Assembly (NCBI GenBank): GCA_910573755.1
Contig: CAJTBO010000006.1
Span: 117,332-181,331, forward strand
Source: Lachnospiraceae bacterium
GTDB lineage: Bacteria > Bacillota > Clostridia > Lachnospirales > Lachnospiraceae
Direction: 5' to 3'
DNA length: 64,000 bases
Shown: positions 28,900-36,404 of the stretch, one piece after another
How positions within the stretch are numbered: position 1 is the first letter of the stretch
How the letters are laid out: each line of letters starts with the position of its first letter
Translations under genes and position numbers: made by a program
The notes under the pieces: model-generated
The model's database searches: none
Told to the model about the DNA's origin: nothing
What the model saw: the letters and a program-made list of their open reading frames with translations, nothing else

Positions 28900-28910
28900 A
28901 CCAAAGTGCG
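28891..28910. other. Attachment site, left junction (attL/attR)
   Basis: Plus strand GATCGGCGTACCAAAGTGCG. The part left of GT (28898-28899) belongs to the peptidase gene, the part right of it to the element. The 5-bp GTACC (28898-28902) is shared with the other junction. Confidence 0.85.
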
Positions 28911-29043
28911 AATAAAACCATATACCGGATTTTAGTTAAATTATTATCAATATATCATCTTCCGTATAATTTTTCCAATTTTCGTAAACCAAAGGATCCA
29001 TAACCAAAAAAGGTGGAAGACTGCCCTCCCACCTTTTCAACTG

Positions 29044-30849
29044 TTATAATCCCTTTTTCTCTATGACAACCTTTTCTTCGATCATTTTCCTATATGATTC
29101 ATTAGAATCCATTGATTGATTATTTTTCTTTTGTATGTTATCAACACTTGATATATTCAAGAAACTGTCAATGTCAATCTTAAAATGAATATCTATCTCA
29201 TTACCAGTAATTATAATATTCTCAATGAGAATTGACAACAACCTTTTCTTTACATTCAATGGTGCATCCTCAAATACCTCCCTCCAGACCGGCACCATTT
29301 TTATCGTTTTCAAGTATTCATCCATAGCGAGTTGCTTCGCTTGAATGCTTTTCTCTAACTGTTCAATTTCTCTCTTTATCTCTGTAGCCTTATCTTCCGT
29401 AATCTTTAAACCCTCATTTATATACTTGCTGTCAAACTCACCTTCTCCAATAATAGCCTTATATAAAGCTTGTTTAAAGTATTCAATATTCTTTTGCGTT
29501 TTAATATATTCTATTTTCAGACATTCCAGCCTTTCTTGCTCTGCTTGTGATTCTCCAATGAGAACCTTTTTATTTTTCATAACCTCATCAGAACAATCAA
29601 TCTGCACCACTCGGTCAAGAAAATTATTTACTTCCTCCAATACTGACGCCTCCAACTTATATCTGCTTATATAAGATTTAGCGGCACACATTTTTTTATT
29701 TCTCCCCCTCGTGTTGCACTTATAAAAATCGGTGTATGACCTTGAAATCTCACCGTTTACTTTATGTACCTTTTGTGAGGATACCGCAGGTGATATTTTA
29801 CCATGGCAATATCCACACTCCAATAATCCTACCAACAGCAACGGACTTTTCCATGTCCTGTCCTCAATCGGCCTTAAATTGTCGGTATATTTTTTGTACC
29901 TTCTGGCAAGTATTTCTTGTGCCAGTTGCCACCTTTCTTCGCTTACAATCACATAATCAGGATTGGCTTTTTCAGCTAAAATCCATTCCTCCGGCGAAAC
30001 TGCCCTTTGACTTTTCTTTACCTCCAGAAAATCCTCTTTTGTAATATCTGCATTTTGGGGCTTCTCAACCTCTTTCATACGTGTTTTCCCATATGACATA
30101 TACCCTTTGTATAAAGGGTTTTTCAGAATACTTCTAACTGTTGATGTATTCCACTTGTTGCCCTTCCTTGTTTTTAACTTCCTATCTTCATTTAGATATG
30201 CAATAAGTCCACTCAAGCTCATATTTTCATCTATCAGTTTATTATATATATCTTGTACCACTTCGCTTTCAAATGGCTCTTTTGTAAATTCGTTTATCAT
30301 TCTTCCTTTCCTATCAAGTTGCCCTGTTGGAATCAATGTAAATCCATATGGAACTATGCCACCTGTGAACTTCCCTTGCTTTGTTTTATAATTCCTTCCG
30401 CTGTCTACCCTTGCGGCCGTTTTTTTACTTTCTGTGCTTGCTCCCCAGAACCTTATTATATTCATCAAATTATCTGATGAATTTTCAAAAGTTTGTTGCC
30501 CCTCACAAACACTCCATACTTCCACGCCACATTCTACAATGCGTTTTAGAAGAAAGGGAGTTTCATCATCTTTGCGCCCTAAACGGTCAAACATAAAGAC
30601 AAGAAGCACATCAATATTTTTCTCTCCAACATCCTTGATGACTTCCTGTAGAACCTTGCGTTCGTTAAGCCCTTTATGATATCCAGAAACCCCAGGCTCA
30701 ATGTATTCCTTATTTAATTCCCACTCCTCCCTTTTTTTGATAAATTCCATACAGGCATTCCTTTGCATAGGAATATCATCTTCTATGTTTACCTGTTTCT
30801 TTGTGCTTACCCGATATAAGCACCCCACTCTTTTTTTCTCCAGTTCCAT
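29044..30849 (-). CDS. Large serine recombinase (integrase/excisionase)
   Basis: A 601-aa site-specific recombinase. N-terminal resolvase domain with catalytic S15 (CLYRVSTKKQ), conserved VFMFDRLGR and RFWGASTESKKT; the recombinase domain follows (GGIVPYGFTL, WNTSTVRSILKNPLYKGYMS); then a zinc ribbon (LECGYCHGKIS ... YKCNTRGRNKKMC) and a coiled-coil region (about residues 425-500). AAAGGAGAAAG precedes the ATG. It lies 145 bases from one att junction, the usual place for an integrase. It should recombine the two att sites whose cores are visible here; no separate directionality factor was recognised, though the small gene upstream is a candidate. Confidence 0.95.
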   Translation of the reverse strand: MELEKKRVGCLYRVSTKKQVNIEDDIPMQRNACMEFIKKREEWELNKEYIEPGVSGYHKGLNERKVLQEVIKDVGEKNIDVLLVFMFDRLGRKDDETPFLLKRIVECGVEVWSVCEGQQTFENSSDNLMNIIRFWGASTESKKTAARVDSGRNYKTKQGKFTGGIVPYGFTLIPTGQLDRKGRMINEFTKEPFESEVVQDIYNKLIDENMSLSGLIAYLNEDRKLKTRKGNKWNTSTVRSILKNPLYKGYMSYGKTRMKEVEKPQNADITKEDFLEVKKSQRAVSPEEWILAEKANPDYVIVSEERWQLAQEILARRYKKYTDNLRPIEDRTWKSPLLLVGLLECGYCHGKISPAVSSQKVHKVNGEISRSYTDFYKCNTRGRNKKMCAAKSYISRYKLEASVLEEVNNFLDRVVQIDCSDEVMKNKKVLIGESQAEQERLECLKIEYIKTQKNIEYFKQALYKAIIGEGEFDSKYINEGLKITEDKATEIKREIEQLEKSIQAKQLAMDEYLKTIKMVPVWREVFEDAPLNVKKRLLSILIENIIITGNEIDIHFKIDIDSFLNISSVDNIQKKNNQSMDSNESYRKMIEEKVVIEKKGL

Positions 30850-30850
30850 A

Positions 30851-31114
30851 TCATCTTTCTCCTTTGCGCAATAAATTATTTATGTATGTTTCAACTAATA
30901 ACTTTTGCAATTCCTCTATCATACAGTAATTCTCTTTATCTTCTGTAAAATGCAATCTTACTTTATATCCATTTTTACTATCTTCTTTTGTAAGTACATT
31001 ATTTTCCTCTCTGGTATAGCACCCTACTTTCCCCATACCTTCAGAAGTTCTTTTTTGTACATTTCTATGCACAATATCATTACAGTATGAGTCTTTCACA
31101 AGCATCTGATTCAT
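30851..31114 (-). CDS. Small accessory protein upstream of the recombinase
   Basis: An 87-aa charged protein (KVRLHFTEDKENYCMIEELQ, C-terminal LLRKGER) whose stop lies one base from the recombinase start, so the two are one operon. AAAGGAG precedes the ATG at 31114. Short proteins in this place beside serine recombinases include TnpW-like proteins and recombination directionality factors; the C-terminal segment loosely recalls the former. The function is not established. Confidence 0.75.
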   Translation of the reverse strand: MNQMLVKDSYCNDIVHRNVQKRTSEGMGKVGCYTREENNVLTKEDSKNGYKVRLHFTEDKENYCMIEELQKLLVETYINNLLRKGER

Positions 31115-31330
31115 AGAAAATTCTCCTTTAAAAATTTTCTATTTCTATTCAAATGCTTGTTTTACGGTATACCTTTACATCCACTCGCTTTAGCACAAAC
31201 CTTTTTGAAACGGTGACATTGTAACGCTTCTTCTCAAACAAGTTGTGAACGAAGAGTGAACTTTAAAAAACTTCATTTTTATAAATATTTATTGCTTCTC
31301 TATACTTCCGCTCAAAAAATATACAAAAAA

Positions 31331-31355
31331 GACAGCCACCATACAAGCGGCTGCC
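31331..31355 (-). terminator. Terminator inside the element
   Basis: Seven-bp stem (GGCAGCC / GGCTGTC on the minus strand, with one G-U pair) followed by six T. It lies 28 bases past the stop of the decayed exported-protein gene. On the plus strand it is also followed by five T. Confidence 0.7.
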
Positions 31356-31382
31356 TTTTTCAACTAAACACTTTTTAATTCT

Positions 31383-31640
31383 CTATTTTAGTTGCTCCAT
31401 ACCATTATACTTCCAGTTACTGCTTTCCTCGCCTTGGTAGTTCCCTCTGCACCAGATGTATTCCCTGCCCTGCGTCCCAACAACATTTAATCTGATGTCT
31501 GAAACAGCATTTTTATTACTATGAAATACCCACTACATACCAACTTCATCAGATAATGCAGGAACCAACCCACTGTATACTGACAAGCCAACAATTTCTA
31601 TTAACTTGTACAACTTGATTTTTTCATAATGCAATACTCG
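31383..31640 (-). pseudogene. Decayed small exported-protein gene in the element
   Basis: Reading the minus strand gives a protein-like frame with an in-frame TAG at 31533-31535 and no good start. Before the stop there is a signal-peptide-like segment (KLIEIVGLSVYSGLVPALSD); after it, about 50 codons (WVFHSNKNAVSDIRLNVVGT, GREYIWCRGNYQGEESSNW) ending at TAG 31383-31385. A terminator follows directly, which supports a former gene. No family was recognised. Confidence 0.5.
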
Positions 31641-31877
31641 TTTTTACATGTTCATTGTTGCTGATATTCCAAATGGAGAAATTTTTGCAAGTATGATAAA
31701 CCCTTTCATGGATATTGATTTTTACACACTGTATTCATTTATGCATTATATATCCATTTTTACCATTTTCATTAACATGCATCTTCCATATCCATTGCGC
31801 AAAACGTTTTAAAAAGTTGAAACATTTGAAACAGACAGTCCGTAAAATATAAAATATGCTTATATCTTCTTTTTAGA

Positions 31878-31906
31878 TTGAGCAGTACATATATTCATGC
31901 TATAAT
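31878..31906 (+). promoter_or_regulatory. Promoter of the type I toxin mRNA
   Basis: -35 TTGAGC, 17-base spacer, -10 TATAAT. The mRNA would start near 31913 and has a leader of about 70 bases. Confidence 0.8.
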
Positions 31907-31931
31907 GGGATTGTATAATTGAAAAGAAAGC

Positions 31932-31977
31932 AGGATGCGGTTTTCTGATAGATGCCCTCTAGTCTTACGAAAGAGGG
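31932..31977 (+). promoter_or_regulatory. Toxin mRNA leader: direct repeat and hairpin covering the ribosome-binding site
   Basis: CCCTCT (31955-31960) can pair with AGAGGG (31972-31977), which contains the ribosome-binding site of the toxin. AGGATGC at 31932-31938 is repeated at 32090-32096 in the terminator stem and is complementary to GCATCC at 32067-32072. Hidden ribosome-binding sites and such direct repeats are features of par/Fst-type toxin mRNAs. Confidence 0.65.
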
Positions 31978-31985
31978 TGGTGCCC

Positions 31986-32066
31986 ATGAGCGTGATGGAA
32001 GTTTTGACATTATTGCTTGTTATCTTTTCGGCTCTGTCTTACATAGATAATCATAAAAAGAAATAA
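31986..32066 (+). CDS. Type I toxin, putative holin-like / Fst-type membrane peptide (26 aa)
   Basis: The peptide reads MSVMEVLTLLLVIFSALSYI and then ends DNHKKK: a short acidic head, one membrane segment and a basic tail. This is the typical form of the putative holin-like toxins of Firmicutes (par/Fst-related). GAGGGTGG stands eight or so bases before the ATG and is covered by a leader hairpin. The stop codon lies at the base of the shared terminator. A convergent antisense RNA gene overlaps the 3' end. It likely acts at the cell membrane and serves to keep the element in the host. Confidence 0.85.
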   Translation: MSVMEVLTLLLVIFSALSYIDNHKKK

Positions 32067-32158
32067 GCATCCCTGACCCTCGCAAAGTTAGGATGCTTAT
32101 TCTTTAATATACATTTTAACTGAGGGCAATCGGAACTTCGTGTCCGATCAACCTTTCT
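32053..32158 (-). ncRNA. Predicted antisense RNA antitoxin of the type I locus
   Basis: A minus-strand RNA of about 105 nt would start near 32158, fold a 5' stem-loop (ATCGGA / TCCGAT, 32130-32149), run antisense to the 3' end of the toxin mRNA and end after the shared hairpin at 32065-32098 with ATTTCTTTTT. It overlaps the toxin stop codon and the 3' untranslated region. The layout matches RNA II of the par locus. It has a consensus promoter of its own. Confidence 0.75.
32065..32098. terminator. Shared bidirectional terminator of toxin mRNA and antitoxin RNA
   Basis: AAGCATCC (32065-32072) pairs with GGATGCTT (32091-32098) around an 18-base loop. T-rich tracts follow on both strands (ATTCTTTAAT on plus; ATTTCTTTTT on minus). 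The loops of the two RNAs are complementary and could start the antisense contact. Confidence 0.8.
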
Positions 32159-32164
32159 AAGTAG

Positions 32165-32193
32165 ATTATACATGAGAGCTGCTTGTTTTGCAA
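32165..32193 (-). promoter_or_regulatory. Promoter of the antisense antitoxin RNA
   Basis: Minus strand: -35 TTGCAA, 17-base spacer, -10 TATAAT. It faces the toxin promoter, about 260 bases away. Confidence 0.78.
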
Positions 32194-32601
32194 GTGGCTC
32201 TTTTAAACCTGTTGTGGTTACATTTTCCCAGCCTGATTTTGTTGCTACTATATCTGGATAAAATGGTTATACCCTACTCTTGCAGAACAATCATACACTT
32301 TTGATACGCCAAAATTGTTCCAATAGAGCAGGAATACTATTTTTGAAACACTTCTTGAAACATATTTCATATATATCCATTCTTATTTCAGAGCAGATTT
32401 ACAGGCACATTTTAGCAAAATAAACCCCATTGAGAACTTCAAAGCCATACTCCAATACTTCCTGCATATTTTTCAACATTCTCATATACCTCCATGTCAT
32501 TTCATTTTTTATTTTTCTTCATTCTAACGCTGGGTATCATGCTTGTCAGTGGTGCTAATGTACAGGTTTATTAGTTGGTTTTTATGTGATATGCAAGAAA
32601 A
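32194..32601. other. AT-rich non-coding DNA inside the element
   Basis: 408 bases between the antitoxin promoter and the next terminator. No convincing reading frame with a ribosome-binding site was found on either strand. Nothing was recognised as an origin of transfer or replication. Confidence 0.4.
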
Positions 32602-32634
32602 AATCAGTACCGCCATTAATTGACAGTACTGATT
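32602..32634 (-). terminator. Terminator near the right end of the element
   Basis: A perfect 9-bp stem (AATCAGTAC / GTACTGATT), 15-base loop, followed on the minus strand by TTTTTCTTGC. It would stop transcripts that enter the element from the interrupted peptidase gene. Confidence 0.75.
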
Positions 32635-32890
32635 CCATTATCCTTATCAGATAATATTATTAAAAAACATCATCGCCACACATCATCACCTAAAAATATT
32701 TCCCCCCTCTCCTCTCCTATATCCATGCTATCCCCTCAATTAAAATCTCCTAACTTTCTAATTCCATTTCCAAAATGCCAGTGTTTATGCGCCTTACAGC
32801 AGTTAGCGCACCTAATTTTCAGCTAATTAAAACATAATACGCGCTAATTTCAGCTATTGTAACAAGGTTGAATTTCTATATAGTTTTTTA

Positions 32891-32910
32891 TACCATTTGG
32901 TGTACCGATC
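32891..32910. other. Attachment site, right junction (attR/attL)
   Basis: Plus strand TACCATTTGGTGTACCGATC. Left of GT (32902-32903) is element DNA, right of it peptidase gene. Together with the left junction it rebuilds attB GATCGGCGTACCGATC and attP TTTGGTGTACCAAA, both imperfect or perfect palindromes centred on GT. Confidence 0.85.
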
Positions 32911-33560
32911 TGCCCCATCATATCATGCCCCAGATGCGGCCTTGCATACCCGTAACTTCTGGATGCCCCGAAATCATCATAATCCGTATAGGGAAAATCC
33001 TTCGCGATCGGAGAGAAGGCCTTCAGCCCGTACCGCTTTTCCCCCTCCGCCTCGTACTCTCCCACAAAGCCGCCCAGCACCGCCGTATAGGCTTCCAGAT
33101 AATACGGGTAATACTTCAGCTTTTCGGTCAGCTTTTCCATGCTTTCCCCTTCCCGCAGCTCCGAGGCGCATTCGTCAATATTTTTCAGTGCCTCTTTCCC
33201 GAATTCACCGCCCTGACGCGCGGCAGCATAGGCAAGCAGTTCGATCCAGTTCAAATGAACCTCTTCTTCATAACTGTCCACATCATACTGATAAGCCTTG
33301 CTCATCGCCTCCGCCGGCACCGTAAAATCCACCCACTTGATATAATCCCCCGATGTGTTCTCCACCATTTCTCCCCGTTGGTGCTTTTCCAGAATTTCCC
33401 AGATGCCGTCCGCATTTGCCTGTTTCGCAGCCTTCATTTTTTTATCCCCGGAAACAGCCCCCATTCCTGCAAGACAGATAAGCGCCATCAGTTCCAGTAC
33501 CACGCCGGCCCGCATCAACACACCGTACAGGTCCTTTCTTCCCCTCCCGTTTTTTCTCAT
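32902..33560 (-). pseudogene. M23 metallopeptidase, N-terminal half (split by the mobile element)
   Basis: 219 codons from the ATG at 33560 (GAAAGGA upstream). An N-terminal membrane anchor (about residues 13-34), a helical domain with TSGDYIKWVDFTVPAEAMSK and LNWIELLAYAAARQGGEFGK, and the start of the M23 fold with zinc ligands in YARPHLGHDMMGQIGTP. After GGT ACA the frame enters the element and stops at 32850, adding about 16 foreign residues. The remaining zinc ligands (HxH) lie in the half at 28432-28899. As it stands no active peptidase can be made; precise excision would restore it. Confidence 0.9.
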
Positions 33561-33606
33561 TCGGATTTTCCTTTCTTTTGTCCCTGATCCGTCTTTACAG
33601 TATATG

Positions 33607-33668
33607 AAAAAGCCATATCAGACATTCCGGAGCAGTTTCCCGCATCCTCCGCGCCTGATATGGCTTTT
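33607..33668. terminator. Bidirectional terminator after the DUF6033-like gene
   Basis: A 14-bp stem (AAAAGCCATATCAG / CTGATATGGCTTTT) with a 33-base loop; T-rich on both strands. It ends the leftward DUF6033-like transcript before the peptidase gene. Confidence 0.8.
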
Positions 33669-33708
33669 GTTTCCTGTATGAAAGCTTATGAAATCATCTC
33701 TATTCCGA

Positions 33709-34404
33709 TCAGCCCAGAGTATCAAACCTGCCGCCTGTTGACGGCACGTTTTCTTCCTCTACCTTATCCCAGTCCACATTCCGGATCTTTTCCAGAAGTT
33801 CTTCTATCGTACCTGCCTTTACCGTTGTCCTCTTTACCTTATTATAAGCGGACTGATATGCGGTATCGGAGTTCTTCTCCGCGCGCTTTGCTTCTTTCGC
33901 CTCCTCAAGCCGCTCCTTCTGCTGCTCGCTCGATCTTTCGAGAGACGCAAACAAAGTGGTGGTACCGTCCTTCCCGAAAGTAACACCCATCTTTTTCACT
34001 TCATCGCCGGACTCCTGAAGCTGCGTCCGCATATAGGCAAGCTGGTTTCTGGCATCTTCGATCTTCTCCATGTTTTCCTTCTTCACAGACTCGTCTTTCG
34101 CCATCTTTTCCAACTCTTCCGTATTCACCAGAACACTGTATTCTTTTGTTCCCCGATCCAGATAAGCTGCCGCCTCTTCTTCCGTCTCAAAATCCCCGAC
34201 GATAAAATCCATATTGCCGTATTTCTGCTGCAGTTCCTTCAACAGATTTTTCGCCTCCCGGCTCAGTTCCACCGGCTTTGTATTTGCCGCCCCGCCTGTT
34301 TTTCCAATATTCCCGGTGCTTTTGGCCTCTCTCTGCTCTTTGGACTTCCCTGCATAATTCTGGTAATTGTTCACATAAGCATCATAGCCGCCTACTTTGT
34401 TCAT
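33709..34404 (-). CDS. DUF6033-like protein, unknown function
   Basis: A 231-aa soluble, charged and largely helical protein. It starts MNKVGGYDAYVNNYQNYAGK and contains ELSREAKNLLKELQQKYG, an aspartate-rich stretch MDFIVGDFETEEEAAAYLDR and a Lys/Glu coiled-coil region (about residues 140-190). The family label is from memory of similar Lachnospiraceae proteins and is tentative. The ATG at 34404 is preferred (GGAGGG seven bases upstream). The SREAKNLL motif recalls SEEGRKLL in the B-family proteins at 50.8-55.2 kb. Confidence 0.7.
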   Translation of the reverse strand: MNKVGGYDAYVNNYQNYAGKSKEQREAKSTGNIGKTGGAANTKPVELSREAKNLLKELQQKYGNMDFIVGDFETEEEAAAYLDRGTKEYSVLVNTEELEKMAKDESVKKENMEKIEDARNQLAYMRTQLQESGDEVKKMGVTFGKDGTTTLFASLERSSEQQKERLEEAKEAKRAEKNSDTAYQSAYNKVKRTTVKAGTIEELLEKIRNVDWDKVEEENVPSTGGRFDTLG

Positions 34405-34706
34405 CGCTCTGCCCTCCATAGCTCTCTTTGTAAGTCCGTTTACACTGTCATTTTCTGATATGTCAGTCTTTCAAATACTATATCGGCTGATTTTTCCAAA
34501 GAATAACCCCTCTTCCTCTTTTATCCATAAAAATTCTTTCACTGCCTTCACGTATTCATACGGATCACAGTCCGGGCAAAGTCTCTGACAGTAAATGCAA
34601 AGTCCCGGACGGAATCTTTACCCCTGACAGAACTATTGTAAAAAATTTACTGCTTTCTTCTTCTTATTATGTTACAATAGGCGTTAATGAAAGGAGCCCG
34701 AAGTCC

Positions 34707-36404
34707 ATGCAGCGGTTTTACACGTTCTGTATTCGTTTTATGCAGATAACAGCATTTCTTCTTTTCGCCATTCTGGCGGTGTCCGCTTTTTTCCGGACCG
34801 CCTATGTGGAAAATGCTTATGAAATCGTCATACAGTTAGGCCGGGATAATCCCCTGCTTAACATTTTGTTTTTGTGCTGTTTTCTCGGACTAATCTTGGG
34901 GATCGGGCAGCTTTTCCTGCGCCTGAAGCAGGGGGCGCCCGTTTTGCTCGTGCTGTCCTGTCTCTGGATCTTCGGCGCATCCCTTCTCTGGACTTATTTT
35001 TCCAAAAGCGGGCCCGCCTCCGACTGCGGTTCTGTCTATTATGCCGCAAAACGGTTTGCAGTGAACGATTTTAGCGCCATTTCCTACCGGGATTCCTATT
35101 TTTCCGTTTATCCCTTTCAGCTTGGACTGGCTTTCTTTTATGAACTGATATTCCGCCTTGCCCGCAATGATAATTTTCATATCCTGCAGGGCGTCAACGC
35201 GCTGTGCCTTGTGCTCTGCACCGTCTCCCAATACCGCCTCTGCGGACGGCTTTTCCGAAAACGTGCCGCACAGGTTTATACGCTGCTTCTGACGGACTTG
35301 TGTCTGCCGCTTATTATGTACGGTTCCTATATTTACGGGGAAGTCCCGTCCTTTGCGTTTCTGCTTTTCGGGACATGGATGCTGCTGGTTTTTCTGGATA
35401 TTCCCGCGCGGACCGTGTCTCCGGAAACTGCTTCCCCGATCCCTTTGAAGCCATCCGCTTCCGGAGATACATCTGCAGAAGCATCCGGCAGTTTGCCGGA
35501 TAAAAGCACCCGGAAACCGCCCGTGAAAGGAAAACGCCTGATCAGCGCACTCTCCGGCATTTCGGCATTGTTATCCCTGACGGCGGGCGTTCTGGTGCGG
35601 AAAAACTCTCTTGTCTTTATGATCGCTCTGGGGATCATACTGCTGCTCTGGCTGTTTTGCCGCCGGAAAGAGTTTTCCCGCAAAAAGCTGGCTCTGTACC
35701 TGATTTATTTCGCCCTCTTATTTTCGCTTTCCGTCGGCATCATTCCGATGGTGCAGGCGCTTTATGCAAAGCGTTCCGGCCAGGAGATCAATCCCGGCAT
35801 TCCCTCCAGCACCTATCTCGCCATGGGGCTGATGGAAGCGGATGCAGGCCCCGGACATTACAACGGCTATAACTTTGATACCTTTACGATTGAGGCGGAC
35901 TATGATGCCAAAATCGCTTCCGAGATCGGTTGGGCGGCATATCGGGAAAGGCTTTCCTATTTTATATCCCATCCGGGCTACAGCCTGCGGTTTTTCTCCC
36001 GGAAATTCTGTATACAGTGGCTGAATACCGGCTGGTCCATTTTTGATTCCATCTACGTTTCCTTCGGTGAAAGGCTTCCGGTGGTTGAAAGCTGCTTTTC
36101 CGGCGCTCTTTACAACGTTTTGAAGGATTATATGTCAAATTACCAGATGGCGCTCTATCTGCTGTCTGCCGTCAGTACCTTCATGCTGCTTTATACGAAA
36201 AAGGATGACGACGTTTTCCTCTACCTGTTTCCGCTTACCGCCTTTGGCGGGGGGGCGCTGTTTCTCGCGTGGGAGGCAAGCGGCAGATACGTTCTGCCCT
36301 ATGCCGTTTTTATGCTGCCCTATGCGGGATACGGAATGCATCTGCTTGCGGAACTGCTTGCACAAAAATTCCGGCTATCCTTAAAAGGAGTAAAAAACCT
36401 ATGA
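34707..36404 (+). CDS. Polytopic membrane protein, GT-C (family 39-like) glycosyltransferase candidate
   Basis: A 565-aa protein with about eleven to twelve hydrophobic segments. After the first segments there is a conserved-looking extracytoplasmic loop (SKSGPASDCGSVYYAAKRF and YPFQLGLAFFYEL), as in GT39-type enzymes that use lipid-linked sugars. A Ser/Pro-rich cytoplasmic insert lies near residues 235-275. AAAGGAG precedes the ATG. The stop overlaps the start of the next gene (ATGA). Probable work on cell-surface polysaccharide or protein glycosylation; the substrate is unknown. Confidence 0.75.
   Translation: MQRFYTFCIRFMQITAFLLFAILAVSAFFRTAYVENAYEIVIQLGRDNPLLNILFLCCFLGLILGIGQLFLRLKQGAPVLLVLSCLWIFGASLLWTYFSKSGPASDCGSVYYAAKRFAVNDFSAISYRDSYFSVYPFQLGLAFFYELIFRLARNDNFHILQGVNALCLVLCTVSQYRLCGRLFRKRAAQVYTLLLTDLCLPLIMYGSYIYGEVPSFAFLLFGTWMLLVFLDIPARTVSPETASPIPLKPSASGDTSAEASGSLPDKSTRKPPVKGKRLISALSGISALLSLTAGVLVRKNSLVFMIALGIILLLWLFCRRKEFSRKKLALYLIYFALLFSLSVGIIPMVQALYAKRSGQEINPGIPSSTYLAMGLMEADAGPGHYNGYNFDTFTIEADYDAKIASEIGWAAYRERLSYFISHPGYSLRFFSRKFCIQWLNTGWSIFDSIYVSFGERLPVVESCFSGALYNVLKDYMSNYQMALYLLSAVSTFMLLYTKKDDDVFLYLFPLTAFGGGALFLAWEASGRYVLPYAVFMLPYAGYGMHLLAELLAQKFRLSLKGVKNL

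Larger units (their letters stand above)
28898..32901. mobile_element. 4,004-bp integrative element with a large serine recombinase
   Basis: The element lies between two GTACC core copies (28898-28902 and 32902-32906) and interrupts an M23 peptidase gene. Its contents are a large serine recombinase gene, a small partner gene, a decayed exported-protein gene, a type I toxin-antitoxin locus and AT-rich DNA without recognised coding content. It has no conjugation, replication or phage structural genes, so it would depend on helpers for transfer, or is a remnant. Base composition is clearly lower in GC than the flanks. Confidence 0.9.

Noticed and set aside
32106..32601. Origin of transfer or replication in the integrative element
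   Set aside because: No relaxase, no nick-like motif and no iteron set could be identified; AT-richness alone is not evidence.
32620..32826. 68-codon frame at the right end of the element
   Set aside because: No ribosome-binding site, composition of AT-rich non-coding DNA, and it overlaps a terminator hairpin.
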